Below, piece by piece: positions 41,868 to 49,687 of a DNA stretch of 64,000 nt (position 1 is the first letter of the stretch; each line of letters begins with the position of its first letter). The notes under the pieces were generated by a model, which saw only the letters and a program-made list of their open reading frames with translations, had not been told where the DNA came from and made no database searches. The DNA comes from Fusicatenibacter sp. (GTDB taxonomy: Bacteria > Bacillota > Clostridia > Lachnospirales > Lachnospiraceae). A program made the position numbers and the translations under genes. Location: the NCBI GenBank assembly GCA_022766945.1, contig JALEOU010000071.1:62001-126000 (forward strand), written 5' to 3'.

Positions 41868-42386
41868 TCAACTCAGATAACTTAAGATCTCCCGGCAGAT
41901 ATCAGGGATGCTCTTGCCATCGGTTGTGATGATAACGTCTGCGGCGTCCTGGTATTTTTGACGGCGCTGATCCATCAGCTCCCGGATGGACTCTGCCGTA
42001 TCGCGCCCTTTCAGAAGCGGGCGGTCATGATTGGAGCGGGTGCGTGCCAGAATCGTTTCGGGGTCTGCGCCGAGGCAGAAAACTTTTCCGTTTTTCTTCA
42101 TCTCAGTCACATTTTGTTCTCTCAAAGGGACACCGCCTCCGCAGGAAATGATACAGTTTGTCCGGGACTGCATCTCGATGAGAAGACTGGTTTCCAGATC
42201 ACGGAAATAAGGCTCCCCTTTCCTGGCAAAGATTTCGGTAACAGGCATACCTTCTCTCTGTACAATGATGTCATCCATCTCGATGACTTCCATGCCGCAC
42301 ATATGACTCAATCCTCTGGCAACAGAACTCTTACCGCTGCCCATAAAGCCGATCAGCACAATATTGTAGTTGCGTTTTTGATTCAA
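41868..42386 (-). CDS. aroK: Shikimate kinase (TTG start)
   Basis: Phosphorylates shikimate at O3. P-loop GFMGSGKSSVA near the N-terminus, MDDIIVQREGMPVTEIFARKGEPYFRDLE (the shikimate Asp and the Arg), ISCGGGVPLR (Walker B-type GGG), and the lid RPLLKGRD. GGAGGATC on the minus strand is 7 nt ahead of TTG at 42386, which I choose; a GTG at 42410 would start before that site. 172 aa is standard. Together with trpB2 it makes an aromatic amino acid pair, separate from aroE/aroD at 24467-26353. Confidence 0.94.
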   Translation of the reverse strand: MNQKRNYNIVLIGFMGSGKSSVARGLSHMCGMEVIEMDDIIVQREGMPVTEIFARKGEPYFRDLETSLLIEMQSRTNCIISCGGGVPLREQNVTEMKKNGKVFCLGADPETILARTRSNHDRPLLKGRDTAESIRELMDQRRQKYQDAADVIITTDGKSIPDICREILSYLS

Positions 42387-42401
42387 AATGATGATCCTCC
42401 G

Positions 42402-42456
42402 GTTTATCACGTTTACACGACAGTGTGTGAAACTGTCACCTTCAATAGTTTATCAC
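42402..42456 (-). promoter_or_regulatory. Repeats in the aroK-trpB2 control region
   Basis: The 9-mer GTTTATCAC occurs twice (42402-42410 and 42448-42456), flanking an inverted repeat GACAGT/ACTGTC (42419-42424, 42432-42437). Position ahead of aroK suggests operator or leader sites; nothing identifies the factor. Confidence 0.35.
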
Positions 42457-42582
42457 AGAAACGAAAAAAAGAACAGTTTTTTCTAAAGATTATAGAAAGA
42501 AAGTGTTATGTTTTCCAGGTTGACAAATCAGATGGTGAATGGTAAGGTCATCTCATTAGGGAGAATAAAAGGAGGAAGAAAT

Positions 42583-44187
42583 ATGAAAGGAAAAAGATCA
42601 GGAAAAGGAATTGTGGCGTCCATTCTTCTGGCACTTGTGCTGGCTGGAATCTATTATTATGTGACACTTCCTGCGATTAACATACACAATCAGGGGTTCT
42701 GGGTGTTTCTGATTGGAATTCCGGTGGTGGTACTTCTGCTGATTTCGGTACGTCAGGGTGCTGTGAATAAAAGACGGTTAAAAGAGCAGAAGAGTTTTAA
42801 AATCGGCATTGCCGTGATAGGTGCACTGGTTCTGTTTTTGACTGTGGGAACGGTATTGTCTTCACCGGTCATCAACGCGAAGAAATATAAAGCATTGATT
42901 TCGGCGGAGGAGAGAGATTTTTCAGAGGACATTCAGCAGATTCAATTTGATCAGATTCCGCTTTTGGACCGAGCAAGTGCTGTGATTCTTGGTGAGAGAA
43001 AGATGGGAAGTATGGTGGACATGGTTTCCCAGTTTGAAGTCAGCGATCTGTATTCTCAGATCAACTATCAGGGGACGCCGGTTCGGGTGACACCGCTTGT
43101 TTATGCAAGTACAGTGAAATGGCTGACCAATCAGAAAAATGGAATTCCGGCCTATATGATGATTGACATGGCGTCGCAGGATACCACTCTGGTAAAGCTT
43201 GCGCAGCCGATAAGATATTCCGAGTCCGAATACCTGAACCGCAATATTTACCGTCATCTTCGTTTTCGTTATCCTACTTATATGTTTGATCAGATCAGTT
43301 TCGAGATTGACGACGAGGGGACTCCGTATTGGGTTTGTCCGGTACAGAAATATACGATCGGACTTTTCGGCGGACAAACGATCGGCAGAGTCGTACTTTG
43401 CAATGCACAGACCGGTGAGACAGAAGATTATGCAATTGAGGACTGTCCCCAGTGGGTGGATCGGGCTTACCCGGCAGATCTGCTTCTGGAACTGTACAAT
43501 TATCATGGACGTCTGGTAAATGGATACTTTAACAGCATTTTTGGCCAGAAAGGGTGTCTGAAAACGACAGAAGGATACAATTATATTGCCATGGAGGATG
43601 ATGTATGGGTCTATACCGGAATCACTTCCGTCAATTCCGATCAGTCGAATGTGGGATTTGTGCTGATGAATCAGAGAACCATGGAAACCAGATATTATGC
43701 GATTCCGGGCGCAGAAGAATTCTCAGCAATGCGTTCCGCCGAGGGACAGGTACAGAATCTGGGATATGAAGCTGCGTTCCCGCTGCTTCTTAATATCGGC
43801 GGTGAGCCTACCTATATTCTGGCACTGAAAGACGAAGCGGGACTGGTAAAGAAATACGCAATGGTCAATATCCAGAAATATCAGAACGTAGCGATCGGAG
43901 ATACGGTATCCGAATGTCAGGAAAACTATCAGAAACTGCTGAAAAGCAATGGAATCAGTACTTCTGTTTCCGAGGAATCGCTTGCAGTTACCGGAACTAT
44001 TGAACGGATAGCACAAAGCGTGATCGACGGCAATTCCCACTTTTATCTGCTGCTTTCCGGACGGGAAGAGATCTTTGAGGTACAGGTGACAGATTTTGTG
44101 GAGATTGTAAGGTACAAAGAAGGCGATTCCATAACACTCACTTATATAGAAGGGGATCCTCTGTGCACGGTAACCGGAATCGAATAG
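42583..44187 (+). CDS. Unrecognised membrane protein with large extracytoplasmic domain
   Basis: 534 aa that I do not recognise. Three hydrophobic segments lie near the N-terminus (about 11-31 VASILLALVLAGIYYYVTL, 35-54 FWVFLIGIPVVVLLLISV, 73-95 KIGIAVIGALVLFLTVGTVL). About 440 residues follow without strong hydrophobic stretches, probably outside the cell. They include two similar-looking beta-rich parts and a C-terminal domain of about 70 residues (TGTIERIAQSVIDGNSHFYLLL to the end) that looks OB-like. ATG 42583 is chosen because GGAGG is 7 nt upstream. A possible TTGACA lies at 42521. The LacI gene follows after 49 nt, perhaps on the same transcript. Confidence 0.8.
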   Translation: MKGKRSGKGIVASILLALVLAGIYYYVTLPAINIHNQGFWVFLIGIPVVVLLLISVRQGAVNKRRLKEQKSFKIGIAVIGALVLFLTVGTVLSSPVINAKKYKALISAEERDFSEDIQQIQFDQIPLLDRASAVILGERKMGSMVDMVSQFEVSDLYSQINYQGTPVRVTPLVYASTVKWLTNQKNGIPAYMMIDMASQDTTLVKLAQPIRYSESEYLNRNIYRHLRFRYPTYMFDQISFEIDDEGTPYWVCPVQKYTIGLFGGQTIGRVVLCNAQTGETEDYAIEDCPQWVDRAYPADLLLELYNYHGRLVNGYFNSIFGQKGCLKTTEGYNYIAMEDDVWVYTGITSVNSDQSNVGFVLMNQRTMETRYYAIPGAEEFSAMRSAEGQVQNLGYEAAFPLLLNIGGEPTYILALKDEAGLVKKYAMVNIQKYQNVAIGDTVSECQENYQKLLKSNGISTSVSEESLAVTGTIERIAQSVIDGNSHFYLLLSGREEIFEVQVTDFVEIVRYKEGDSITLTYIEGDPLCTVTGIE

Positions 44188-44236
44188 GACGGTACAGAGA
44201 ATCACAGAAAGGTTTTCTAAGAAAGGATAAAAGAAT

Positions 44237-45271
44237 ATGATTCGTATTAAGGACATTGCCGACAGAGCCGGTGTCAGTCCTACAACTGTATCAAACGTGA
44301 TTCATGGAAGAAGCGGACGCGTCTCCAAAGAAACCATCGACCGGATTAATGCGATTTTGCAGGAGATGGAATACGTACCAAGCATCAGTGCCCGTATGCT
44401 GGCAAACAGCAGTTCCGGGCTGATCGGTGTGGTGATTGGCTTTCATAAGAAGGGCACGGCATTTTCTCTGGAAGATCCTTTCGTTGCTGCACTTCTTGGC
44501 AACCTGGAATATCAGATCCGCGAAAAGGGATATTATATGATGCTGGTGACACGTCATGACCGCAGGGAGATTCTGGAGCAGGCAATGGGATGGAATTTTG
44601 ACGGAATCATAGCCATTGGTCTGAAAGATCGGGAGATTCAGGAACTTCATGCAAATTTCCCGAATCCTGTGGTAGCGATTGATCAGTACTTTGAAGAACC
44701 CCAGGATGTGGTATCTGTGATTATGGATGATATTGGCGGAGCTTATCAGATGGGAAAATATCTCACGGAAAAAGGCCATCGCAGAATTCTGTTTGTCTCA
44801 GATAATGACCGCGGCGTAGATCACTACCGGTGGCAGGGAGTGAAAAAGGCGCTGGAGGAAGCCGGTATCAAAGACTGTGAGAAACGGCATTTGCTGATCC
44901 CATGGGATCCCATTGAGAGAGAAAAAAGATACAGGGAATTACTGCCGTATTTTCGGGAGCAGAGTGCGCTGTTTTTCTCTTCTGATTATTATGCACTGGA
45001 GGCTTCGAATTTTCTGCAGAACCAGGGAGTGCGGGTACCCGAAGAGATTTCAATCGCAGGTTTTGACGATGTGACCTATGCACTGCTTGCAAGGCCGAGG
45101 CTGACCACGGTACATCAGATGGTGGATGAGAAGGCAAAAAGAGCATTGGATATAATCCTCTGTATGATCAAAGGCGAGCCGATTCAAAATGATGGGAAAC
45201 CGATTCCCACAAGAATTGTAGAGCGGGAATCCGTGAGGGAAATCAGGGAGGATACATCGTTAGTAATGTAA
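44237..45271 (+). CDS. LacI-family transcriptional regulator
   Basis: N-terminal LacI helix-turn-helix (IKDIADRAGVSPTTVSNVIHGRSGRVSKETIDRI) with the hinge YVPSISARML, then a periplasmic binding protein-like sensor domain (about 60-335: GVVIGFHKKG, MGKYLTEKGHRRILFVSD, VPEEISIAGFDDVTYALLARPRLTTVHQ). 344 aa. AGAAAGGATAA precedes the ATG. It is directly upstream of the GH13/GH31 genes, whose promoter has a LacI-type palindrome (45314-45327), so it is probably the repressor of alpha-glucoside use and binds an isomalto- or maltose-type sugar. Confidence 0.94.
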   Translation: MIRIKDIADRAGVSPTTVSNVIHGRSGRVSKETIDRINAILQEMEYVPSISARMLANSSSGLIGVVIGFHKKGTAFSLEDPFVAALLGNLEYQIREKGYYMMLVTRHDRREILEQAMGWNFDGIIAIGLKDREIQELHANFPNPVVAIDQYFEEPQDVVSVIMDDIGGAYQMGKYLTEKGHRRILFVSDNDRGVDHYRWQGVKKALEEAGIKDCEKRHLLIPWDPIEREKRYRELLPYFREQSALFFSSDYYALEASNFLQNQGVRVPEEISIAGFDDVTYALLARPRLTTVHQMVDEKAKRALDIILCMIKGEPIQNDGKPIPTRIVERESVREIREDTSLVM

Positions 45272-45313
45272 GAAATAACTAAATAATTTAATATATTCTT
45301 GTCGGATCTGCTG

Positions 45314-45358
45314 GTTTTGCGCAAAACTATTGAAAAGAAAGTATGCCTATGGTAGATT
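45314..45358 (+). promoter_or_regulatory. LacI-type operator and promoter for the alpha-glucosidase operon
   Basis: Perfect 14-bp palindrome GTTTTGCGCAAAAC (45314-45327) with the central CG typical of LacI-family sites. Two bases later comes -35 TTGAAA (45330-45335), a 17-bp spacer and -10 TAGATT (45353-45358). Confidence 0.75.
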
Positions 45359-45379
45359 AAAGACAGGAAGAGTTGTGAC

Positions 45380-45410
45380 AAGGCGTGTCTGAACTGTTCA
45401 GATGCGCCTT
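45380..45410 (+). promoter_or_regulatory. Leader hairpin of the alpha-glucosidase operon
   Basis: Arms AAGGCG-TG-TCTGAA (45380-45393) and TTCAGA-TG-CGCCTT (45397-45410) pair around a 3-nt loop with one internal TG/TG mismatch. It lies between the promoter and GGGAGG of the GH13 gene, with no T-run. It may be a second operator or an mRNA-stabilising hairpin. Confidence 0.5.
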
Positions 45411-45435
45411 ACTTTATCGCAGGGAGGTTAATCAA

Positions 45436-47109
45436 ATGGAAAAAGCATGGTGGAAAGAAGCGGTTGTATATCAGATTTATCCCCGCAGTTTCATGGACAG
45501 CAACGGGGATGGAATTGGTGATCTGAACGGAATCACTTCACGTCTGGATTACCTTAAGGAGTTGGGTGTTGATGTGCTGTGGCTGTCGCCTGTGTATAAG
45601 TCTCCCAATGATGACAATGGATATGATATCAGCGACTATCAGGATATCATGGATGAATTCGGCAGCATGGAAGATTTTGACCGCATGCTGGAAGAAATTC
45701 ACAAAAGAGGCATGAAACTGGTGATGGATCTGGTGGTGAATCATACTTCAGATGAGCATCCCTGGTTTGTGGAGAGCCGTAAATCAAAAGAGAATCCGTA
45801 CCGGGATTATTATATCTGGAGAGAAGGAAAAGAAGGAAGAGAGCCAAACAACTGGGGAAGCTGCTTTTCCGGTTCCGCGTGGAAATACGATGAGGCAACC
45901 GACATGTATTTCCTCCATCTGTTTTCAACAAAGCAGCCGGATCTGAACTGGGATAATCCCAAAGTGAGATCGGAAGTCTTTTCTATGATGAACTGGTGGT
46001 GCCAGAAGGGAATCGATGGGTTCCGCATGGATGTGATCAGTCTGATTTCCAAAAAGCCTGGTCTTCCTGATGGGTATCAGGCTCCGGGTGCGCTGTATGG
46101 TGATCCGGGATGTGCTAACGGACCGCACGTACACGAGTATCTGCAGGAGATGAATCGGGAAGTCATGTCAAAGTATGATGTGATGACAGTGGGAGAATGT
46201 GCAGGTGTAACTATCGAGGAGGCAAAAAAATATGCGTCACTTGATGGAAAAGAACTGAATATGGTTTTCCAGTTTGAGCATGTAGGTCTGGATGATGGGG
46301 AACTGGGAAAATGGACAGATCGCAGAGTAAAGCTTCCGGAGTTGAAGAAGGTAATGAGTGCCTGGCAGACCGAGCTGGAAGGAAAAGCATGGAACAGTCT
46401 GTTCTTTGGAAATCACGATCAGCCGCGTTCGGTATCCCGTTTTGGAAATGATTCCTGCAAATACCGGGAGTTAAGCGCAAAAATGCTGGCGACCTGTCTG
46501 CATATGATGCAGGGTACTCCTTATGTATATCAGGGAGAAGAGCTTGGCATGACAAATGTGCCGTTCCGGAGCCTGGATGAATTAAGAGACATCGAGAGCA
46601 TCAACGCATTTCATGAACTGACAGGAGCAGGAAAAGTATCTCCGGAAGATATGATGCGCTACATCTGTCTTCGCGGTCGTGACAATGCCAGAACGCCTAT
46701 GCAGTGGGATGACAGCAAAAATGCAGGATTTACAGACGGGACGCCGTGGATTATGGTAAATCCGAATTATACTTTCATTAATGCGAAGGCTGAACTTGCA
46801 GATCCGGATTCTGTGTTCCATTATTATCAGAAGCTGATTTCCCTCCGCAAAGAAAAGGAAATCATGGTGTATGGAAGTTATGCTTTGCTGGAAGCAGAGG
46901 ATGAGGATCTGTACATTTATACACGGACGCTGGGAGAGGAAAAGCTGCTGGTGATCTGTAATTTTACCGAGAAAGAAAGAAGCTACGAAATTCCGGCAGA
47001 ATTTGCAGACGCAAAGGTACTGATCAGCAATTACCCGGATTGCGGCTGTTCCGGTACCGTGTCTGTTCGTCCCTATGAGGCGATTGTACTGGATCTCGGA
47101 GCAAATTAG
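45436..47109 (+). CDS. Oligo-1,6-glucosidase-like alpha-glucosidase, GH13 subfamily 31
   Basis: Intracellular retaining alpha-glucosidase. (beta/alpha)8 barrel: VYQIYPRSFMDSNGDGIGDLNGI, DLVVNHTSDEHPW, DGFRMDVISLI with nucleophile D199, TVGECAGV with acid/base E254, and FFGNHDQPR. The residue after the nucleophile is Val (V200), which in studied GH13_31 enzymes goes with preference for alpha-1,6 bonds, so isomaltose-type oligosaccharides are likely substrates. 557 aa. ATG 45436 follows GGGAGG; the longer frame from 45385 would translate the leader hairpin. Controlled by the LacI-type site upstream. GH31 gene follows 42 nt later. Confidence 0.94.
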   Translation: MEKAWWKEAVVYQIYPRSFMDSNGDGIGDLNGITSRLDYLKELGVDVLWLSPVYKSPNDDNGYDISDYQDIMDEFGSMEDFDRMLEEIHKRGMKLVMDLVVNHTSDEHPWFVESRKSKENPYRDYYIWREGKEGREPNNWGSCFSGSAWKYDEATDMYFLHLFSTKQPDLNWDNPKVRSEVFSMMNWWCQKGIDGFRMDVISLISKKPGLPDGYQAPGALYGDPGCANGPHVHEYLQEMNREVMSKYDVMTVGECAGVTIEEAKKYASLDGKELNMVFQFEHVGLDDGELGKWTDRRVKLPELKKVMSAWQTELEGKAWNSLFFGNHDQPRSVSRFGNDSCKYRELSAKMLATCLHMMQGTPYVYQGEELGMTNVPFRSLDELRDIESINAFHELTGAGKVSPEDMMRYICLRGRDNARTPMQWDDSKNAGFTDGTPWIMVNPNYTFINAKAELADPDSVFHYYQKLISLRKEKEIMVYGSYALLEAEDEDLYIYTRTLGEEKLLVICNFTEKERSYEIPAEFADAKVLISNYPDCGCSGTVSVRPYEAIVLDLGAN

Positions 47110-47151
47110 GAAAAAGAAATACGGAAATCAAAAGAAAGAGAGGGAAACGAG

Positions 47152-49548
47152 ATGAAATCATATCTTAAGATGCCAGCAAATCCGAAATGCTGTAAAGAGA
47201 ATGTGATTCAGGGAGAGCATTATCGGATTACAGTTCTGACAGAGAGTCTGTTGCGCCTGGAGTACAGCGCAGACGGTGTTTTTGAGGACCGCGCAACACA
47301 GACCGTATTAAACCGTGATTTTCCAAAAGTAAATTATGAGGTAAAAGAGACGGAAGAAGAATTACAGGTCCGCACGTCCAGTCTGCAGCTGAACTATGAT
47401 AAAAAGGAATTTACCCCTCAGGGACTCTCCTGTAAGTGCCTGGGCGGTTCCACACCATCGAGCGCAGGATGGCGTTATGGAGACAAGATTGAGGATCTTA
47501 AAGGAACGACAAGAACGCTGGATCGTGTGAACGGTTCCTGCGAACTGGATTCCGGACTGATGTCCTGGTTTGGTTTTTCTGTGATGGATGATTCCAGATC
47601 ACTTTTGCTCACCGAGGACGGCTGGGTAGCACCGAGAAAGAAAGGGGTTCAGGATCTCTATTTCTTTGGCTATGGACATGAATATTTGCGGGCACTGAAG
47701 GATTTCTATCACCTTTGCGGGAAGACACCGATGCTGCCGCGTTTTGCCCTTGGTAACTGGTGGAGCAGATATTATGAATATTCAGAAGAGTCCTATATGG
47801 AGCTGATGAAAAAATTTGATGAAGAAGAGATTCCGTTTTCAGTTGCCGTGATTGATATGGACTGGCATCTGGTGGATATTGATCCGAAATACGGAAACGG
47901 CTGGACCGGATATACCTGGAACAAAAAACTGTTTCCGGATCCGAAACGGTTCCTTGGAAAACTTCATGACAGAGGGATGAAGACCACATTGAATGTACAT
48001 CCGGCAGATGGCATCCGTGCATACGAAGACTGCTATCCCGAGGTTGCAGAGGCTATGGGTGTAGATGCATCAAAAGAGGAGCCGGTCAATTTTGATATTG
48101 CCGATCCGAAATTCCTGGAAGTGTATCTGGATAAGGCACATCATCCGCTGGAAGAGGAGGGCGTTGATTTCTGGTGGATTGACTGGCAGCAGGGACAGAG
48201 TACCAAGATCGATGGTCTGGATCCGCTCTGGATGCTGAATCATTATCATTTTCTGGACAGCCAGAGAGACGGCAAAAGACCGATGACTTTTTCAAGGTAT
48301 GCAGGACCGGGATCTCATCGTTATCCGGTAGGCTTTTCGGGAGATTCGGTGATCAGCTGGGAGTCTCTGGAATTTCAGCCTTACTTTACCAGTACCGCAT
48401 CCAACATTGGCTATGGCTGGTGGAGCCATGATATCGGCGGTCACATGATGGGATATAAGGATGACGAGCTGGAGGCCAGATGGTACCAGTACGGTGTATT
48501 TTCTCCGATTAACCGTCTGCACAGCACGAAAAATCTGTTCAACGGTAAAGAGCCATGGAGATTCCGGCCGGAAGTGCGCAGAACAATGGATGATTTCCTA
48601 CGTCTGCGTCATAAACTGATTCCTTATCTGTATACCATGAATTACCGTGCATGGAAGGAGGATGAGCCGCTGATCTGGCCGATGTACTACGAGTATCCGG
48701 AAAATGCACTGTGGAATTTCTGCCAGACACCGAATCAGTATCGCTTTGGTTCTGAGCTGATTGTATCTCCGGTGACCTCAAAAATCATTCCGGGTGTAAA
48801 CAGAGCACGGACAAAAGTATGGCTGCCGGAAGGTACCTGGTTTGATTTCTTTGATGGAATGAAATATCAGGGCGGAAGAAATATTGATATGTATCGGTCT
48901 CTGGATTCTATGCCGGTGCTGGCAAAAGCTGGTGCGATTATTCCTATGACGGAACGGATCAGTGCGAAAGAGGTACAGACAAATCCTGATCAGCTGACAC
49001 TCCGGGTGTATGCCGGCGCGGATAACTCTTTTGAACTGTACGAGGATGACAATGAGACGACTGCTTATCAGCAGGGAGTCTGTGCATTGACACCGATTAT
49101 GCTGGACTGGACGGGAAGCAGGACGGTGAAGGTAGGCCCGGTAAAGGGACATACAGAGCTGATTCCTGAGAGCAGAGCGTATCGGATTGAGCTTTGGGGA
49201 AGTACAGCAGCAACTTCGAAAGTCCTGATCAACGGAACAGAGACAGAAGCGGTGATTGCAAGAGATGAAGACAAACGTCTTCTGACCGTTTGCGCAGAAG
49301 GTGTCAAGCCAGGCGACTGTCTGGAGATTGTGCTTCCGGAAGACACAACGACAGCAAAAAATGATGTGACGGGAAGAGCATTCGATCTGCTGAATCAGGC
49401 GGAAATCAGTTTTATGCAGAAGGAACAGATTTATCGGCTGGTAGAAAGAAAACAGGAAAACGTTGCGGTTCTTGCGGGAGAACTGCAGGCAATGAAGCTT
49501 CCGGATGATCTCCGGGGAGCAGTACTTGAGATTGTAACTGCGGATTAA
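47152..49548 (+). CDS. GH31 alpha-glucosidase-like glycosidase
   Basis: 798 aa, intracellular. Beta-sandwich N-domain (1-190), then the catalytic barrel: FALGNWWSRYYEYSEESYMELM, IDMDWHLVDIDPKYGNGWTGYTWNKKLFPDP, VDFWWIDWQQG with the nucleophile Asp (about residue 343), and SGDSVISWESL, GYGWWSHDIGGHM with the acid/base region. Beta domains and an extra C-terminal helical part end it. The WIDWQ form is seen in a GH31 group distinct from the WxDMNE alpha-glucosidases, so the exact linkage is not settled. Operon with the GH13_31 gene suggests joint breakdown of branched alpha-glucans. Strong terminator follows. Confidence 0.92.
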   Translation: MKSYLKMPANPKCCKENVIQGEHYRITVLTESLLRLEYSADGVFEDRATQTVLNRDFPKVNYEVKETEEELQVRTSSLQLNYDKKEFTPQGLSCKCLGGSTPSSAGWRYGDKIEDLKGTTRTLDRVNGSCELDSGLMSWFGFSVMDDSRSLLLTEDGWVAPRKKGVQDLYFFGYGHEYLRALKDFYHLCGKTPMLPRFALGNWWSRYYEYSEESYMELMKKFDEEEIPFSVAVIDMDWHLVDIDPKYGNGWTGYTWNKKLFPDPKRFLGKLHDRGMKTTLNVHPADGIRAYEDCYPEVAEAMGVDASKEEPVNFDIADPKFLEVYLDKAHHPLEEEGVDFWWIDWQQGQSTKIDGLDPLWMLNHYHFLDSQRDGKRPMTFSRYAGPGSHRYPVGFSGDSVISWESLEFQPYFTSTASNIGYGWWSHDIGGHMMGYKDDELEARWYQYGVFSPINRLHSTKNLFNGKEPWRFRPEVRRTMDDFLRLRHKLIPYLYTMNYRAWKEDEPLIWPMYYEYPENALWNFCQTPNQYRFGSELIVSPVTSKIIPGVNRARTKVWLPEGTWFDFFDGMKYQGGRNIDMYRSLDSMPVLAKAGAIIPMTERISAKEVQTNPDQLTLRVYAGADNSFELYEDDNETTAYQQGVCALTPIMLDWTGSRTVKVGPVKGHTELIPESRAYRIELWGSTAATSKVLINGTETEAVIARDEDKRLLTVCAEGVKPGDCLEIVLPEDTTTAKNDVTGRAFDLLNQAEISFMQKEQIYRLVERKQENVAVLAGELQAMKLPDDLRGAVLEIVTAD

Positions 49549-49555
49549 CACAGAT

Positions 49556-49611
49556 ACAGGCGGTTTTGGAGCAGATTCGAAATCAGAAATGCTCCAAAAC
49601 CGCCTGTTTTA
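49556..49611 (+). terminator. Terminator after the GH31 gene
   Basis: Perfect 18-bp inverted repeat (49556-49573 with 49590-49607), 16-nt loop, then TTTTA. Very stable; stops the LacI-regulated operon. Confidence 0.92.
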
Positions 49612-49630
49612 TGGAATCAGAAGAAAAATC

Positions 49631-49675
49631 GTAACTGTAAGACGGCAATGGACGCTGTGCCCTCTGTACAGTTAC
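49631..49675. repeat. Intergenic hairpin repeat, copy B
   Basis: Ends GTAACTGTA (49631-49639) and TACAGTTAC (49667-49675) are a perfect 9-bp inverted repeat. The core AGACGGCAATGGACGCTGTG (49640-49659) and the end CTCTGTACAGTTAC match copy A at 25396-25453. It sits 20 nt past the GH31 terminator, ahead of the convergent serine hydrolase stop. Confidence 0.65.
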
Positions 49676-49687
49676 AAAAATCAGCCG

